DNA from: a virus
Strand: one strand, 5' to 3'
DNA: 64,000 nucleotides
IMG/VR virus record: IMGVR_UViG_3300020205_001800
Location: 1 to 64,000 of that record
This document shows, one piece after another, positions 44,907 to 53,566 of the stretch (positions are counted from its first letter, which is position 1; every line of letters begins with the position of its first letter). Under the pieces are notes generated by a model. The model saw only the letters and a list, made by a program, of their open reading frames with translations, made no database searches and had not been told where the DNA came from. The translations under genes and the position numbers were made by a program.

Positions 44907-45377
44907 ATGAACGACGACGCATTTGACAAGCTATTCGGCGACCTGGAAGAGTACTACCCAGGTTCAAAGCGCAAACGTCGCGCACCGGATCCAAATGCAA
45001 AGAAAAAAGAAATTTCTACACCCGGTATGTGGGATAAAGATCCCCAGGTAAAAACCTTACCTAACGGAAAGGTGCTAGAATTGTTTAGTGCGGGAGCTAT
45101 GGCTCTTGCTCTAAATAGACCGTTAGTTACTTTGAGGCTTTGGGAACGAAAAGGTTATATACCACGTGCACCCTATCGCTTAAAGTCAATGATGGTAAAT
45201 GGTGTAAAGAAGCCCGGATGGCGGATGTACAGCAGAACTATCGTCGAAGAAACTATAAAGTCGTTTCAATCTAGAGGGCTCTTAGACGCTCCTCGGATTG
45301 ATTGGAATCGAAATCCAGATCTCTCATTTGAATTAATGGAGAAATGGACTAAGATTCATGATGAAGAAACAAACTAA
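44907..45377 (+). CDS. MerR/excisionase-like DNA-binding protein
   Basis: 156 residues from ATG 44907, which begins one base after the stop of the upstream gene. Residues ~60-115 carry a winged-helix recognition pattern: 'SAGAMALALNRPLVTLRLWERKGYIP', then 'WRMYSRTIVEETI', as in MerR-type regulators. Basic N-terminal segment. It probably regulates a phage promoter; the target is unknown. Confidence 0.75.
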   Translation: MNDDAFDKLFGDLEEYYPGSKRKRRAPDPNAKKKEISTPGMWDKDPQVKTLPNGKVLELFSAGAMALALNRPLVTLRLWERKGYIPRAPYRLKSMMVNGVKKPGWRMYSRTIVEETIKSFQSRGLLDAPRIDWNRNPDLSFELMEKWTKIHDEETN

Positions 45378-45416
45378 CTACTACCTATGGCTAATGGCTA
45401 AGAAAGGAACACTCGT

Positions 45417-46142
45417 ATGAGCGTTCAACAAACTAATCCGTTCAAGGTTGCAAAAGCAGCACCAAACCTTGATTCATACGTCGATACAACTCCTACAGTA
45501 GAAGCAGAAGAGCTTCTTGTAGAAGAATTCGAAATCGAAAACGAGAACGAATCCGCTGAGCGTTCCTCATCGATTCAATCTGGTTGGGCAGCAGCAAAGA
45601 AAGCTGTAGCAAAGTCAAGCAAAACATTTGCAACTGACTTTCGCTTTGATGAGGATGTTCAGCTTATTAAGTTCATTTCATCTGATCCGCTTTCCTTTAT
45701 GCAACACTGGGTTAATCGCCCAGGCAAGAAATCATTTATCAGTACTGGCGAGGGCGATCCGCTTATCGCAGTTGGAAGCAAGCCTGATCAAAAGTTTGCA
45801 TTCACAGTGCTTAATCTTTCAGACGAAGATCCACAACTTCAGCTAATGGTTGTTGGCGTCCGTCTATGTGGACAGCTAGAGAAGTTGGCTTCTGATAAGA
45901 AGACTGGCCCACTCAACCGTCAAGATCTATACTGGGCTGTCAGCAAGTCTGGCACCGGTACAAAAACTTCATACTCAATCATGCCCGTAAAAGAGCGTGA
46001 TTTGCTAGAGGATTGGGAAATTGATCCTGTCGCAGTAACAGCAGCAACTAAGGACATGAAGCCACTTGGACCTGAGGCACTTCACACCTCTACTAATGCG
46101 GAACTTGCCGAAATTGCACGCGAAATTGCAGCAGCTAATTAG
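45417..46142 (+). CDS. Probable single-stranded DNA-binding protein
   Basis: 241 residues, AAGGAACAC upstream. An acidic N-terminal part (~30-48) and a central beta-barrel-like part ('VQLIKFISSDPLSFMQHWVN', 'PLIAVGSKPDQKFAFTVLNL', 'QLQLMVVGVRLCGQLEKL') follow the pattern of gp32-like proteins encoded ahead of DNA polymerase in several phages. It is terminated by the hairpin below. The assignment rests on context and fold pattern. Confidence 0.6.
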   Translation: MSVQQTNPFKVAKAAPNLDSYVDTTPTVEAEELLVEEFEIENENESAERSSSIQSGWAAAKKAVAKSSKTFATDFRFDEDVQLIKFISSDPLSFMQHWVNRPGKKSFISTGEGDPLIAVGSKPDQKFAFTVLNLSDEDPQLQLMVVGVRLCGQLEKLASDKKTGPLNRQDLYWAVSKSGTGTKTSYSIMPVKERDLLEDWEIDPVAVTAATKDMKPLGPEALHTSTNAELAEIAREIAAAN

Positions 46143-46156
46143 TTCCCATTAATGTT

Positions 46157-46198
46157 GGAGGGCCAGGTTTTTTACCTCCTTTCTCTTCCTGGCCCTCC
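46157..46198 (+). terminator. Terminator/long-loop hairpin upstream of DNA polymerase
   Basis: Perfect 11-bp stem GGAGGGCCAGG (46157-46167) with CCTGGCCCTCC (46188-46198) around a pyrimidine-rich 20-base loop. T-rich sequence lies inside the loop, not after the stem, so it may be a processing or attenuation element rather than a classical terminator. Confidence 0.6.
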
Positions 46199-46221
46199 GA
46201 CCCTTAGCATTTGGAGCACGC

Positions 46222-48198
46222 ATGAATATTGTTACCACCAAAAAACAACTTGATGAACTTGTTGCCGCATACGATGCGGTAGATTCTTTTGCATATGACG
46301 TAGAAACCGTTGGAGATCATCGCGGAGACCCACGTCAAAATATTGTTGTATGGATTTCTATGGCTACTCATGGTCGAGTCGATGTGATTCCTATGGGCCA
46401 CCCAAACGGTGAGTACACTCACACTGATTATCCTCTTCTACCTTCTGCACATCTTCGTGCTGAAAAAGGTTTAGAACTTCGTTCATCTGATTACAGCAAG
46501 GACGAACGCAAGGCAACCCGCGTATTTACTGAGGCTCCAGACCAGCTAACTCCTGGTGAGGTTTTTAAAGCTTTGAAGCCTCTTCTAATGAGTGACAAGG
46601 TTAAGGTAGGGCATAACCTTAAGTTTGATCTACAAAGCGTTGCTAAGTACATTGGCGGGCTCCCTGCACAGCCTTACGCTTGCACGCTTAACGCATCTTT
46701 TATTATTGATAGCCAAAATAGAAACAACCTTGGTCTTGATGACTGCCTTAAGCGTGAGTTTGGGTACGAGATGGTTAAGGGTGTTGGTAAGGAAGTGGAG
46801 AAGTACAGCTTTACTGAGGTAGCTACTTATGCCGCACTTGACGCAGAGTGGACCTGGAAGCTTTGGCTTAAACTATCTGCTCAATTGGATACTGACGGTT
46901 TACGAGGAATCTTTAATCTCGAGATGGACGTCCTAGAAGTTATTTGCAGCATGGAACTCCGTGGGGCAGACATCGACGTTGTAGAACTTACTAAGCTCAA
47001 AACTGATCTTGAGATTCAACTGGAGACTACAAAAGCTGACATTTATCGGGTAGCTGGTAAACCTTTTAACATTAACAGTGTCCCTGAAAAACAAAAGCTT
47101 TTGTTCTCTAAGAAGAGTGAAGGTGGTCGTGGGCTTCGTCCTAAGGTCCTTACTCCTGCAGGTCAAAAACGTGTTGACAGTGGCGTAGAACCTACTGTGT
47201 CTGACTTCTCTGTAGCAGAGCCTGCATTGGCTATGTTTAGGGGTAAGGATGCTTTGGTTGATGCACTGTCTAATTACTCTGACCTTAATAAGCTCTTGAC
47301 AACGTACGTGGTTCCATATCTAGGTGGGGATATAACACGTACGTTGTCAGGCAAATCTAAAACTGTTGCAAAGAAAAGCCTTTTGTTTAAGGGCCGTATC
47401 CATACGGACTTTGTACAGTATGGTGCGGAGACCGGCCGATTCTCGAGTCGTAATCCAAATTTGCAGAATGTGCCGGCTCCGCATACTGCTAATGGTAAAG
47501 CAATTCGTAACCTTTTTGTTGCTCCAGAAGGATATTCTTTAGTAGTAGCAGACTATTCTCAGATTGAACCTCGTGTAATTGCATCGTTTAGCCAAGACAG
47601 AATTATGTGCGGTGCATACATGAATGGTGAAGACATTTACACAACTATTGGTAATACTATGGGCGTAGATCGTAAAGCTGGAAAAGTTCTTGTACTTTCC
47701 CTAGCGTACGGTGTAGGACCTGATAAGATTGCGGACTCAATTGGCTGTACTCTTGCCGAAGCTCGTAATCTTTTAGACGAGTTTATTCGTAAATTTCCCG
47801 CTGTAGCTCGATATAAGCGACAGGTTGTTAGTGACTGCCGACGCCAAAGCCCTACACCTTTTGCTAGCACTCTACTCAAGCGTCGCCGGTACCTACCAGA
47901 TCTTAGATCTAACGAGGTTTGGAAACGCTCTAGGGCTGAACGGCAAGCATTTAATACCGTTATTCAGGGGTCGGCAGCAGACCTTATCAAAGTTGCTATG
48001 ATTAGGGCACACAAGATGATCCCTGACGAGGCTTCTCTTATCCTTACAATTCACGACGAACTTGTAACTGTAACTCCCACAGAGTTGGCAGAAGAGACTG
48101 CGGCACAGATTAAACTTGCTATGGAAGGTATCAATGCTCTCAGCATTCCGCTGCTTGCAGATATAACGATTGTTAAGCGTTGGGGAGAGGCAAAGTAA
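46222..48198 (+). CDS. polA: DNA polymerase, family A (PolA-type)
   Basis: 658 residues. N-terminal 3'-5' exonuclease domain ('FAYDVETVG' near 26, 'KVGHNLKFDLQSV' near 130), then the polymerase: motif A 'VADYSQIEPRVIASF' near 443, motif B 'RKAGKVLVLSLAYGVG', motif C 'LTIHDELV' near 610. It replicates the phage genome with its own proofreading. The 5'-3' exonuclease domain is absent, usual for phage enzymes. Its stop overlaps the next ATG (TAATG). Confidence 0.94.
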   Translation: MNIVTTKKQLDELVAAYDAVDSFAYDVETVGDHRGDPRQNIVVWISMATHGRVDVIPMGHPNGEYTHTDYPLLPSAHLRAEKGLELRSSDYSKDERKATRVFTEAPDQLTPGEVFKALKPLLMSDKVKVGHNLKFDLQSVAKYIGGLPAQPYACTLNASFIIDSQNRNNLGLDDCLKREFGYEMVKGVGKEVEKYSFTEVATYAALDAEWTWKLWLKLSAQLDTDGLRGIFNLEMDVLEVICSMELRGADIDVVELTKLKTDLEIQLETTKADIYRVAGKPFNINSVPEKQKLLFSKKSEGGRGLRPKVLTPAGQKRVDSGVEPTVSDFSVAEPALAMFRGKDALVDALSNYSDLNKLLTTYVVPYLGGDITRTLSGKSKTVAKKSLLFKGRIHTDFVQYGAETGRFSSRNPNLQNVPAPHTANGKAIRNLFVAPEGYSLVVADYSQIEPRVIASFSQDRIMCGAYMNGEDIYTTIGNTMGVDRKAGKVLVLSLAYGVGPDKIADSIGCTLAEARNLLDEFIRKFPAVARYKRQVVSDCRRQSPTPFASTLLKRRRYLPDLRSNEVWKRSRAERQAFNTVIQGSAADLIKVAMIRAHKMIPDEASLILTIHDELVTVTPTELAEETAAQIKLAMEGINALSIPLLADITIVKRWGEAK

Positions 48199-48617
48199 TG
48201 TTTTACAACTGGAAACGAAAGCGTAAATTAAAACATATTACGCAGGTATCTTTGCCTGTTCTAATTAGACAAGTTATTTACGATTCAATGCTAACTCCTC
48301 CCGAGGGTATTGCTACTGCAATGGGCCTCCCACCAATCTCAGACGAAGTGTCTGAAATGGAAGAGCGTGCTAGCGAAGAGCGTTTGTCTAAGTTTTCTGC
48401 TTTGGTTCCTTTTATAGACTCTCACGCAGACATCGCAGCCCGTATAGCTACCGCTGCGTATGTTTTAGAAGACTCAGACGAAAATATTGATCAAGAAGAG
48501 CTAGATAGCATGACCAGATTATTTAGGCTTGTATCCCTTGCTTCTTCTCTATCTTGCGTATCAACATTAATTAGTTTAGGCTTAGTAGAATCAAAGGTGG
48601 TATCACATGAGCAATAA
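48198..48617 (+). CDS. Hypothetical protein
   Basis: 139 residues starting in the TAATG overlap with the polymerase gene. A basic N-terminus 'YNWKRKRKLKHI' is followed by helices rich in acidic and Ser residues. Possibly a polymerase-associated or fork protein by position; no motif supports this. It overlaps the next gene by 11 bases. Confidence 0.65.
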   Translation: MFYNWKRKRKLKHITQVSLPVLIRQVIYDSMLTPPEGIATAMGLPPISDEVSEMEERASEERLSKFSALVPFIDSHADIAARIATAAYVLEDSDENIDQEELDSMTRLFRLVSLASSLSCVSTLISLGLVESKVVSHEQ

Positions 48618-48993
48618 TTGGTGGGCTAATAAATTAGGACAGCCTGCGTCAACTAGCAGTACTCCTCCCGTACGACAAGCGCCTAGTGAGGTTTATATAC
48701 CTAGACCCGGAGATCCGAATACTCGCGTTTCATATAACCCGGATACCGATCAACTTGTATCTAAAGCAGTAAGTGCTAGAGATGCAGAACGTTGTCCAAA
48801 CTGTATGTCAGGCAACTACATGGCTCAAGCAGGACAACGTAAACGTTGTTATGATTGCGGTTACCCAATTGTCCAAGCTGGTAGCGGGGCAGGAATGCCT
48901 AGTGGTGCTGGTGGCGGAGCAACAATTGCAGCAAAACAAGTCAACCAAGGTGGCGGATTTAATCCAAACGTAATTGTAGATAGGATCGGATAA
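48607..48993 (+). CDS. Zinc-ribbon hypothetical protein common in actinophages
   Basis: 128 residues. Low-complexity N-terminal part, then 'ERCPNCMSGNYMAQAGQRKRCYDCGYPIVQAGSG', a C-x2-C...C-x2-C ribbon, and a Gly-rich tail. I recall this pattern from other actinobacterial phages. It is placed directly before recA. A DNA- or protein-binding role is likely, not proven. Confidence 0.7.
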   Translation: MSNNWWANKLGQPASTSSTPPVRQAPSEVYIPRPGDPNTRVSYNPDTDQLVSKAVSARDAERCPNCMSGNYMAQAGQRKRCYDCGYPIVQAGSGAGMPSGAGGGATIAAKQVNQGGGFNPNVIVDRIG

Positions 48994-50051
48994 TGACATT
49001 AAACCCAGAAGCATTAAAGATTGCGGCAAGTATTAATAAAAAACTCGGTGCAAATACAGTTGTTCTTGCAGGGGCAGCTCAACTTCCTACACGTATTCCT
49101 ACTGGATCCTTGACTCTTGATGTAGTTTTAGGTGGAGGCTGGCCTATGAATCGCTGGGTAGAGCTTGTAGGTGAAGCTTCACACGGTAAAACAGCTATTG
49201 CTTTGCGAACTATTGCGGCAAATCAAGTAAGAGATCCAAATTTTGCTGCGGTATGGATTGCTGCAGAGGACTTTGATGCCAAGTATGCAGAGCTTTGTGG
49301 AGTAGACACCAGTCGTGTGTTACTTGTAGAAACTAACAGCATGGAGCATGCTTTTGATGCTGTAATCCAATTTATGGAAAGTAAAGCTATTGACATGGTA
49401 GTAGTTGACTCTTTACCTGCACTTGTTCCTGGCGCTGAAGACGATAAAACTATGGAAGAATTTACAGTAGGGCGCGGAGCACAGTTAACTAATAAATTTT
49501 TTAGAAAGGTTGCTGCTGCTACTAAGCGCGATCTTATTGATGCAGAGCGACCAGTACTTGGAATTATGATCAATCAGTATCGTATGAAGATTGGCGTAAT
49601 GCACGGAGATCCCCGTACAACCCCAGGAGGCTTAGGTAAAGACTATGCCTACAGCATTCGCGCTGAAGTAAAGCGTGATGACTGGCTTGAGGTCGGAGTT
49701 GGTCAAGATAAGCGCCGTGTAGGTCAGACTATCCGTGTACGTACTATTAAGAACAAGACTTTCCCACCTCAGCAAACAGCTTACTTGGACTTCTACTTTG
49801 CTCCTGGTGGGGCTGTAGATGCCGGTAACTACGATACTGGTAAAGAAATTGTTGCTTTATCCATTCTTAACGGCATTGTTGAACGCCGTGGCGGATGGCT
49901 GTATTATGGTGACCGTAAGTGGCAAGGAGCTCAGGCTCTTATTGACTCCCTCCGGGAAGAGATTGATCTGCGTGAACAGATCAGCGCCGCGGTCATGGAC
50001 ACTCTCAAGTCTCACCCAGCAATTTTGCTGAATACAGACGATGAAGAGTGA
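48993..50051 (+). CDS. recA: RecA-like recombinase
   Basis: 352 residues. Walker A 'GEASHGKTAIAL' near residue 60, Walker B 'MVVVDSLPALVPG' near 135, then 'INQYRMKIGVMHGDPRTTPGG' corresponding to the L2/ssDNA-binding region, and a C-terminal domain. It catalyses strand exchange for recombination-dependent replication and repair. Its end overlaps the next gene by 11 bases. Confidence 0.9.
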   Translation: MTLNPEALKIAASINKKLGANTVVLAGAAQLPTRIPTGSLTLDVVLGGGWPMNRWVELVGEASHGKTAIALRTIAANQVRDPNFAAVWIAAEDFDAKYAELCGVDTSRVLLVETNSMEHAFDAVIQFMESKAIDMVVVDSLPALVPGAEDDKTMEEFTVGRGAQLTNKFFRKVAAATKRDLIDAERPVLGIMINQYRMKIGVMHGDPRTTPGGLGKDYAYSIRAEVKRDDWLEVGVGQDKRRVGQTIRVRTIKNKTFPPQQTAYLDFYFAPGGAVDAGNYDTGKEIVALSILNGIVERRGGWLYYGDRKWQGAQALIDSLREEIDLREQISAAVMDTLKSHPAILLNTDDEE

Positions 50052-50358
50052 AGGACAAAAGCAATCGCTAAGTCATGAAAAGCGATTGGCAAAGAAGATT
50101 AACGGCTCGCGCACAGCTGCTTCTGGAGCCTTTTGGTCTCGTAAAGGTGATGTAAGAAACGACGAGCTTTTGATTGAACATAAGTGGACAGGTAAAAAAT
50201 CTGTCACTATTAAATCAGAAGTCTTGAAGAAAATTACAACTGAAGCAATTCTTGATAGCCGTAAACCGGTATTAGGCTTGCACCTTGATGGTGAGAATTA
50301 CGTAGTTCTATTAGAGGAGGACTTTTTCGAACTTCGAAATCTAATAAAAGGTGAGTGA
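50041..50358 (+). CDS. Holliday junction resolvase-like PD-(D/E)XK nuclease
   Basis: 105 residues. 'SLSHEKRLAKKINGSRTAASGAFWSRKGDVRNDELLIEHKWT' shows the basic helix, conserved Gly/Ser, Asp, Glu and Lys ('D-E-L-L-I-E-H-K') of small resolvase-type nucleases. It probably cleaves branched DNA from recombination or replication. It overlaps recA, so the two are coupled. Confidence 0.75.
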   Translation: MKSEGQKQSLSHEKRLAKKINGSRTAASGAFWSRKGDVRNDELLIEHKWTGKKSVTIKSEVLKKITTEAILDSRKPVLGLHLDGENYVVLLEEDFFELRNLIKGE

Positions 50359-50700
50359 ATGAATCCAGACGATCCAGCATGGACGTGGAGATATGAAGCA
50401 AAGTGTCGTGGGGTAGATACAGAGATATTTTTTCCACCGCGAGACAGGGCTTTGTATAAGCCAATAGCTGATCAAGCTAAGGCAATTTGCTGGGGCAAGG
50501 ACGGTAGTCCTCCGTGCCCGGTTCGCAAAGAGTGTCTAAAAGAGGCTATAGTTAATGATGAACTGCATGGGATATTCGGCGGCATGTCGCACCGAGAGAG
50601 AAATGCGGCTCAACGTAAATACAAAAAGCAAGGCCTAACGTTAGATGAATGGATAAACAAAGATGGCAAGTACAGAGAAACCTCGCATACTTCAGAGTAA
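50359..50700 (+). CDS. whiB: WhiB-family transcription factor (2), unusual Cys spacing
   Basis: 113 residues. C16, C44, C53 and C59 with 'EIFFPPRD' and the 'GIFGGMSHRER' turn identify WhiB. The middle pair is C-x8-C, whereas the family norm is C-x2-C; six extra residues lie inside the cluster loop. The basic C-terminal extension is longer than in the first WhiB. It likely still binds iron-sulfur, but redox behaviour may differ. The last 38 bases overlap the nuclease gene. Confidence 0.85.
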   Translation: MNPDDPAWTWRYEAKCRGVDTEIFFPPRDRALYKPIADQAKAICWGKDGSPPCPVRKECLKEAIVNDELHGIFGGMSHRERNAAQRKYKKQGLTLDEWINKDGKYRETSHTSE

Positions 50701-51550
50701 AGAGCTTAAGACTTTTCTTAACGCTAACAAGCGAGATACACGTTTGATGGGTTCAGTTGAGCGCCATCTTTTAGCAAAACCTTTTGACAATCGACGCATG
50801 GATATTATTCATCCGTCTGACATTATTAAACCGGAGTGGTGTGCCTTGGCGCAGTATCACGCTATCCGTGGCAACTATATAGAGACTAGAGAAAAGCCTT
50901 CTCTACGTCTTGCTTCAATCTTTGCGGAAGGTCACACTATCCACGCTAAGTGGCAAACTTGGTTACAAGAGATGGGTGTACTTTACGGTTATTGGCAAAA
51001 AGGTAACAAGAGGGTTGGACCAAAGTTGTCGTCTAAAGTTTCTAGTACTCATACGTACGCAGAGTTTCCTTTAGTTAGCGCAAAGCATAAAATTGGTGGA
51101 CACACCGATGGTTGGGTTAAAGGCCTGGGCGCAGACTTTTTAATTGAAATTAAGTCTATTGGTGCTGGAACTCTTCGCTTTGAAGCTCCAGCTTTACTTG
51201 CTCAAGCCGAGGGAGATCTAGATAAAGCTTGGCGTAACATTCGTGCGCCGTTTCGTACGCACCAGATGCAAGGGCAGGTTTACTTACACCTTTGTCATTT
51301 AATGGTTGAAGAGGGCCTACTAGAGTCAGCTCCAAAGGAGATTGTCTTTATCTATGAGCTTAAATCTAATCAAGATTACAAAGAGTTCACTGTCAAGTAC
51401 AACCCAGAGTTCACAGCTGAGATCTTTGAGAAAGCTATGGATGTATCTTGGGCAGTTGACAACAATCGCCCACCCGTGTGTAGTATTGATCCTGTAAAGG
51501 GCTGTACTCGTTGCGAGCCTTATCGGGAGGTAGAAGATGCCAAAGTATGA
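50663..51550 (+). CDS. Cas4/RecB-like PD-(D/E)XK nuclease
   Basis: 295 residues. 'KIGGHTDGWV', then 'DFLIEIKSIGAG', is the D...E-x-K nuclease core; one early Cys ('EWCALAQYHAI') and two late Cys ('KGCTRCEPY') give a Cas4-type iron-sulfur arrangement. 'FRTHQMQGQVYLHLCHLM' is the QxxxY-like motif IV. It probably resects DNA ends for RecA-type recombination. Confidence 0.85.
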   Translation: MASTEKPRILQSKELKTFLNANKRDTRLMGSVERHLLAKPFDNRRMDIIHPSDIIKPEWCALAQYHAIRGNYIETREKPSLRLASIFAEGHTIHAKWQTWLQEMGVLYGYWQKGNKRVGPKLSSKVSSTHTYAEFPLVSAKHKIGGHTDGWVKGLGADFLIEIKSIGAGTLRFEAPALLAQAEGDLDKAWRNIRAPFRTHQMQGQVYLHLCHLMVEEGLLESAPKEIVFIYELKSNQDYKEFTVKYNPEFTAEIFEKAMDVSWAVDNNRPPVCSIDPVKGCTRCEPYREVEDAKV

Positions 51551-51704
51551 TTTTGTATGTATGCCGTGCGACTCTACTGTAGAAATGCACATGACTATCG
51601 ATTCAGTCGAACGTCCAGCTTGTGATAGATGTGGCAACTTCATGACTAAAGTTTTTACACCACCGGCAGTTCATTTTAAAGGCGGAGGGTGGGGCGGACA
51701 GTGA
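51537..51704 (+). CDS. FmdB-like zinc-ribbon protein
   Basis: 55 residues, GGGAGG upstream of the ATG. 'YDFVCMPCDS', then 'ACDRCGNFM' (two C-x2-C pairs) and a C-terminal 'PPAVHFKGGGWGG' match the FmdB/CxxC regulatory family. It overlaps the nuclease gene and the next gene (GTGA). The function is unknown; these proteins may sense metal or bind nucleic acid. Confidence 0.75.
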   Translation: MPKYDFVCMPCDSTVEMHMTIDSVERPACDRCGNFMTKVFTPPAVHFKGGGWGGQ

Positions 51705-51838
51705 GCAAGAAGAAAAAGAAAAGACGAGCCGGTAAATCGGTTATGAAAATTGGCGGTCGGCTACATCCGATTAAAATTAGGAAATATAATTTTCCTGTAA
51801 CTGTTACAAAGGTGGGGGCAGATGAGCATCAGTCGTAA
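51701..51838 (+). CDS. 45-residue basic protein
   Basis: GTG start inside the previous stop (GTGA). N-terminus 'SKKKKKRRAGKSV', strongly basic, followed by a short beta stretch. Overlaps the next gene by 17 bases. Coupling and codon use support a real gene; DNA or RNA binding is possible. Confidence 0.5.
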   Translation: MSKKKKKRRAGKSVMKIGGRLHPIKIRKYNFPVTVTKVGADEHQS

Positions 51839-52307
51839 AGTATTAGACTCTTTGGGAGAGTTAGGAATTAGCTTGTCAGCTAAACCTGGGTACGGCATTC
51901 CAGATCTTCCTCGTGACATTACTGAACTAGATGATGAAGGTCTTATGGACTTATTCGTACAATTTACTCAGTGGAACGATCACCTTTCAGGTGCGCACGC
52001 TCTTGCTGTTATTAACGAACGTGAAGCTCAACGCAACGTAGATGTTGCAGAAGCTAGGGCAATGATGGCTAACTGGACCGGTGCTAAAGGCGGAGATAAA
52101 GTAACCGTTATCAAAGCACAGATTACAGCTAGTCCCGAAGTAGATGAGTTGTATGATGATTTAAACACTAAGTATGCGTTTAGAAAACTATTGGAAACTC
52201 GCGCTAATAATGTAGAACGTGATTCGCAGGTAGTAAGCCGTGAATTAACCCGTCGTACATCAGACGGTGGCGGGATGCGATCTAGACAAAGGAAGTTTAC
52301 AACATGA
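51822..52307 (+). CDS. Hypothetical protein, actinophage recombination region
   Basis: 161 residues, GGTGGGGG upstream. Helical throughout, with 'ELDDEGLMDLFVQFTQWNDHLSG' and an ending rich in Arg/Ser. It overlaps the dNMP kinase start by ATGA. Position and composition fit a recombination-associated accessory protein; no family recognised. Confidence 0.65.
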   Translation: MSISRKVLDSLGELGISLSAKPGYGIPDLPRDITELDDEGLMDLFVQFTQWNDHLSGAHALAVINEREAQRNVDVAEARAMMANWTGAKGGDKVTVIKAQITASPEVDELYDDLNTKYAFRKLLETRANNVERDSQVVSRELTRRTSDGGGMRSRQRKFTT

Positions 52308-52846
52308 TCATTGGTCTTACAGGTTACGCACAGTCTGGCAAAGATACGGTTGCTAACATTCTTGTAGAAAAATATGGCTATAAACGAGTCGCTTTTGCAG
52401 ACAAGATTAGAGAATTTTTGTACGAAATTAATCCTATGGTTGGGTGCAGCCCCTCAGGCTACTTACGTGATTTAGTAGACCTTAAAGGTTGGGACGAAGC
52501 TAAGCAAGAGCCTCAGGTACGCAGGTTGCTACAAGATTTAGGCGTTGGGGCTAGAAAGTTATTTGGCGATACATTTTGGATTATGGAAGCTCTAGGAGAT
52601 GTATCTCCACAAGACAAAGTAGTAGTTTCTGATGTTAGGTTTGAAAATGAAGCCGAATGGATTCAAACATTTCGTGGTCAGATCTGGCGAATTAAAAGAC
52701 CGGGTGTATCTGCGGTTAACGAACACGAGTCCGAGTCACAAATGGACGGGCATAAAGTAGATCAAATTTTTGTAAACGGCGGGTCTATGGAAGATCTCAA
52801 AGTATTAATACAAACTAGGATGTCTGGTTATGCCAAGTCAGAGTAG
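52304..52846 (+). CDS. Deoxynucleoside monophosphate kinase
   Basis: 180 residues. P-loop 'GLTGYAQSGKDTVANIL' at ~4-20, lid-type Arg-rich central part ('QVRRLLQDLGVGARKL'), and 'VVVSDVRFENEAEWI', as in T4 gp1-like dNMP kinases. It phosphorylates dNMPs (including modified ones in some phages) to supply precursors. It overlaps the next nuclease gene by 17 bases. Confidence 0.85.
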   Translation: MIIGLTGYAQSGKDTVANILVEKYGYKRVAFADKIREFLYEINPMVGCSPSGYLRDLVDLKGWDEAKQEPQVRRLLQDLGVGARKLFGDTFWIMEALGDVSPQDKVVVSDVRFENEAEWIQTFRGQIWRIKRPGVSAVNEHESESQMDGHKVDQIFVNGGSMEDLKVLIQTRMSGYAKSE

Positions 52847-53180
52847 AAAACATAGGGGATACAAGTCTCAAAAAATTGTAGCCAACTACCTTGCTGAAAA
52901 TGGCTGGCCATATGCTGAATCTACTGGGGCTGGTCGTTCTGGTACTGACGTTACCGGAACTATAGGCATTGACTGGGAAGTAAAAGCACGTACAGGGTTC
53001 AACCCCAGCGCTGCTATAAAACAGCTTAAAGACCGCCATAATGGCAAAGACTTGCCAGTGGCCGTACTACGACTCAACGGCCAAGGAGAGGCTAGTATCG
53101 GGGAGTGGCCAGTAATTCTGCGCCTAGAAGACTTTGTCCAGTTATTAAAAGAAGCTGGATACGCTGACGGAACCACATAA
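52830..53180 (+). CDS. Second resolvase-like PD-(D/E)XK nuclease
   Basis: 116 residues. 'SRKHRGYKSQKIVANYLAENGWP', 'GRSGTDVTGTIGIDWEVKART' (D, E-x-K core) and a C-terminal 'LRLEDFVQLLKE' give a compact branched-DNA or VRR-type nuclease. It overlaps the kinase gene. It is not a close copy of the 50041 protein: the sequence differs although the fold layout is the same. Confidence 0.75.
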   Translation: MPSQSRKHRGYKSQKIVANYLAENGWPYAESTGAGRSGTDVTGTIGIDWEVKARTGFNPSAAIKQLKDRHNGKDLPVAVLRLNGQGEASIGEWPVILRLEDFVQLLKEAGYADGTT

Positions 53181-53196
53181 ATCACGTACCTTGTTC

Positions 53197-53225
53197 TTAG
53201 GCGGGCGAATCTAATTCGAACCTAA
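53197..53225 (+). promoter_or_regulatory. Interrupted hairpin upstream of SpoVS-like gene
   Basis: Arms TTAGG/CCTAA and CGAAT/ATTCG around a three-base loop with a small internal bulge lie directly before the Shine-Dalgarno of the gene at 53240. It may regulate its translation. Confidence 0.4.
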
Positions 53226-53239
53226 AGGACTACAAACTC

Positions 53240-53521
53240 GTGATTGATAAAGAAAATGAAGAACAGTTCCTGCGTGTAAGCGCCGGATCTAATGCACAAT
53301 CCGTTGGATCAGCTATAGCGCATGCTCTATATGAACGCCCTCAAATTAAATTGAGAGCCGTAGGAGCTTCCGCTGTAAACCAGGCTGTAAAGGCAATCGC
53401 TATTGCTAGAGGTTATGTAGCCCCAAGAGGCTTAGACCTAACTTGCCGCCCAGGTTTTACTACAGTTGACTCCCGCGATGGACAAATTTCTGCAATAGTC
53501 TTTACTATTAATGTAAATTAA
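53240..53521 (+). CDS. SpoVS-like (Alba-superfamily) protein
   Basis: 93 residues, GTG start, AAAGGAC upstream. 'LRVSAGSNAQSVGSAIAHALYE', 'KLRAVGASAVNQAVKAIAIARGYVAPRGLDL' and 'ISAIVFTI' match the stage V sporulation protein S family, which folds like Alba and binds nucleic acid. In bacteria SpoVS influences sporulation and cell development; a phage copy may modulate host development or bind phage DNA. The assignment is by pattern. Confidence 0.85.
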   Translation: MIDKENEEQFLRVSAGSNAQSVGSAIAHALYERPQIKLRAVGASAVNQAVKAIAIARGYVAPRGLDLTCRPGFTTVDSRDGQISAIVFTINVN

Positions 53522-53566
53522 TATAGTCTTATCCCAAGAGATCTCTAATCATAGATAGGTACCCAT

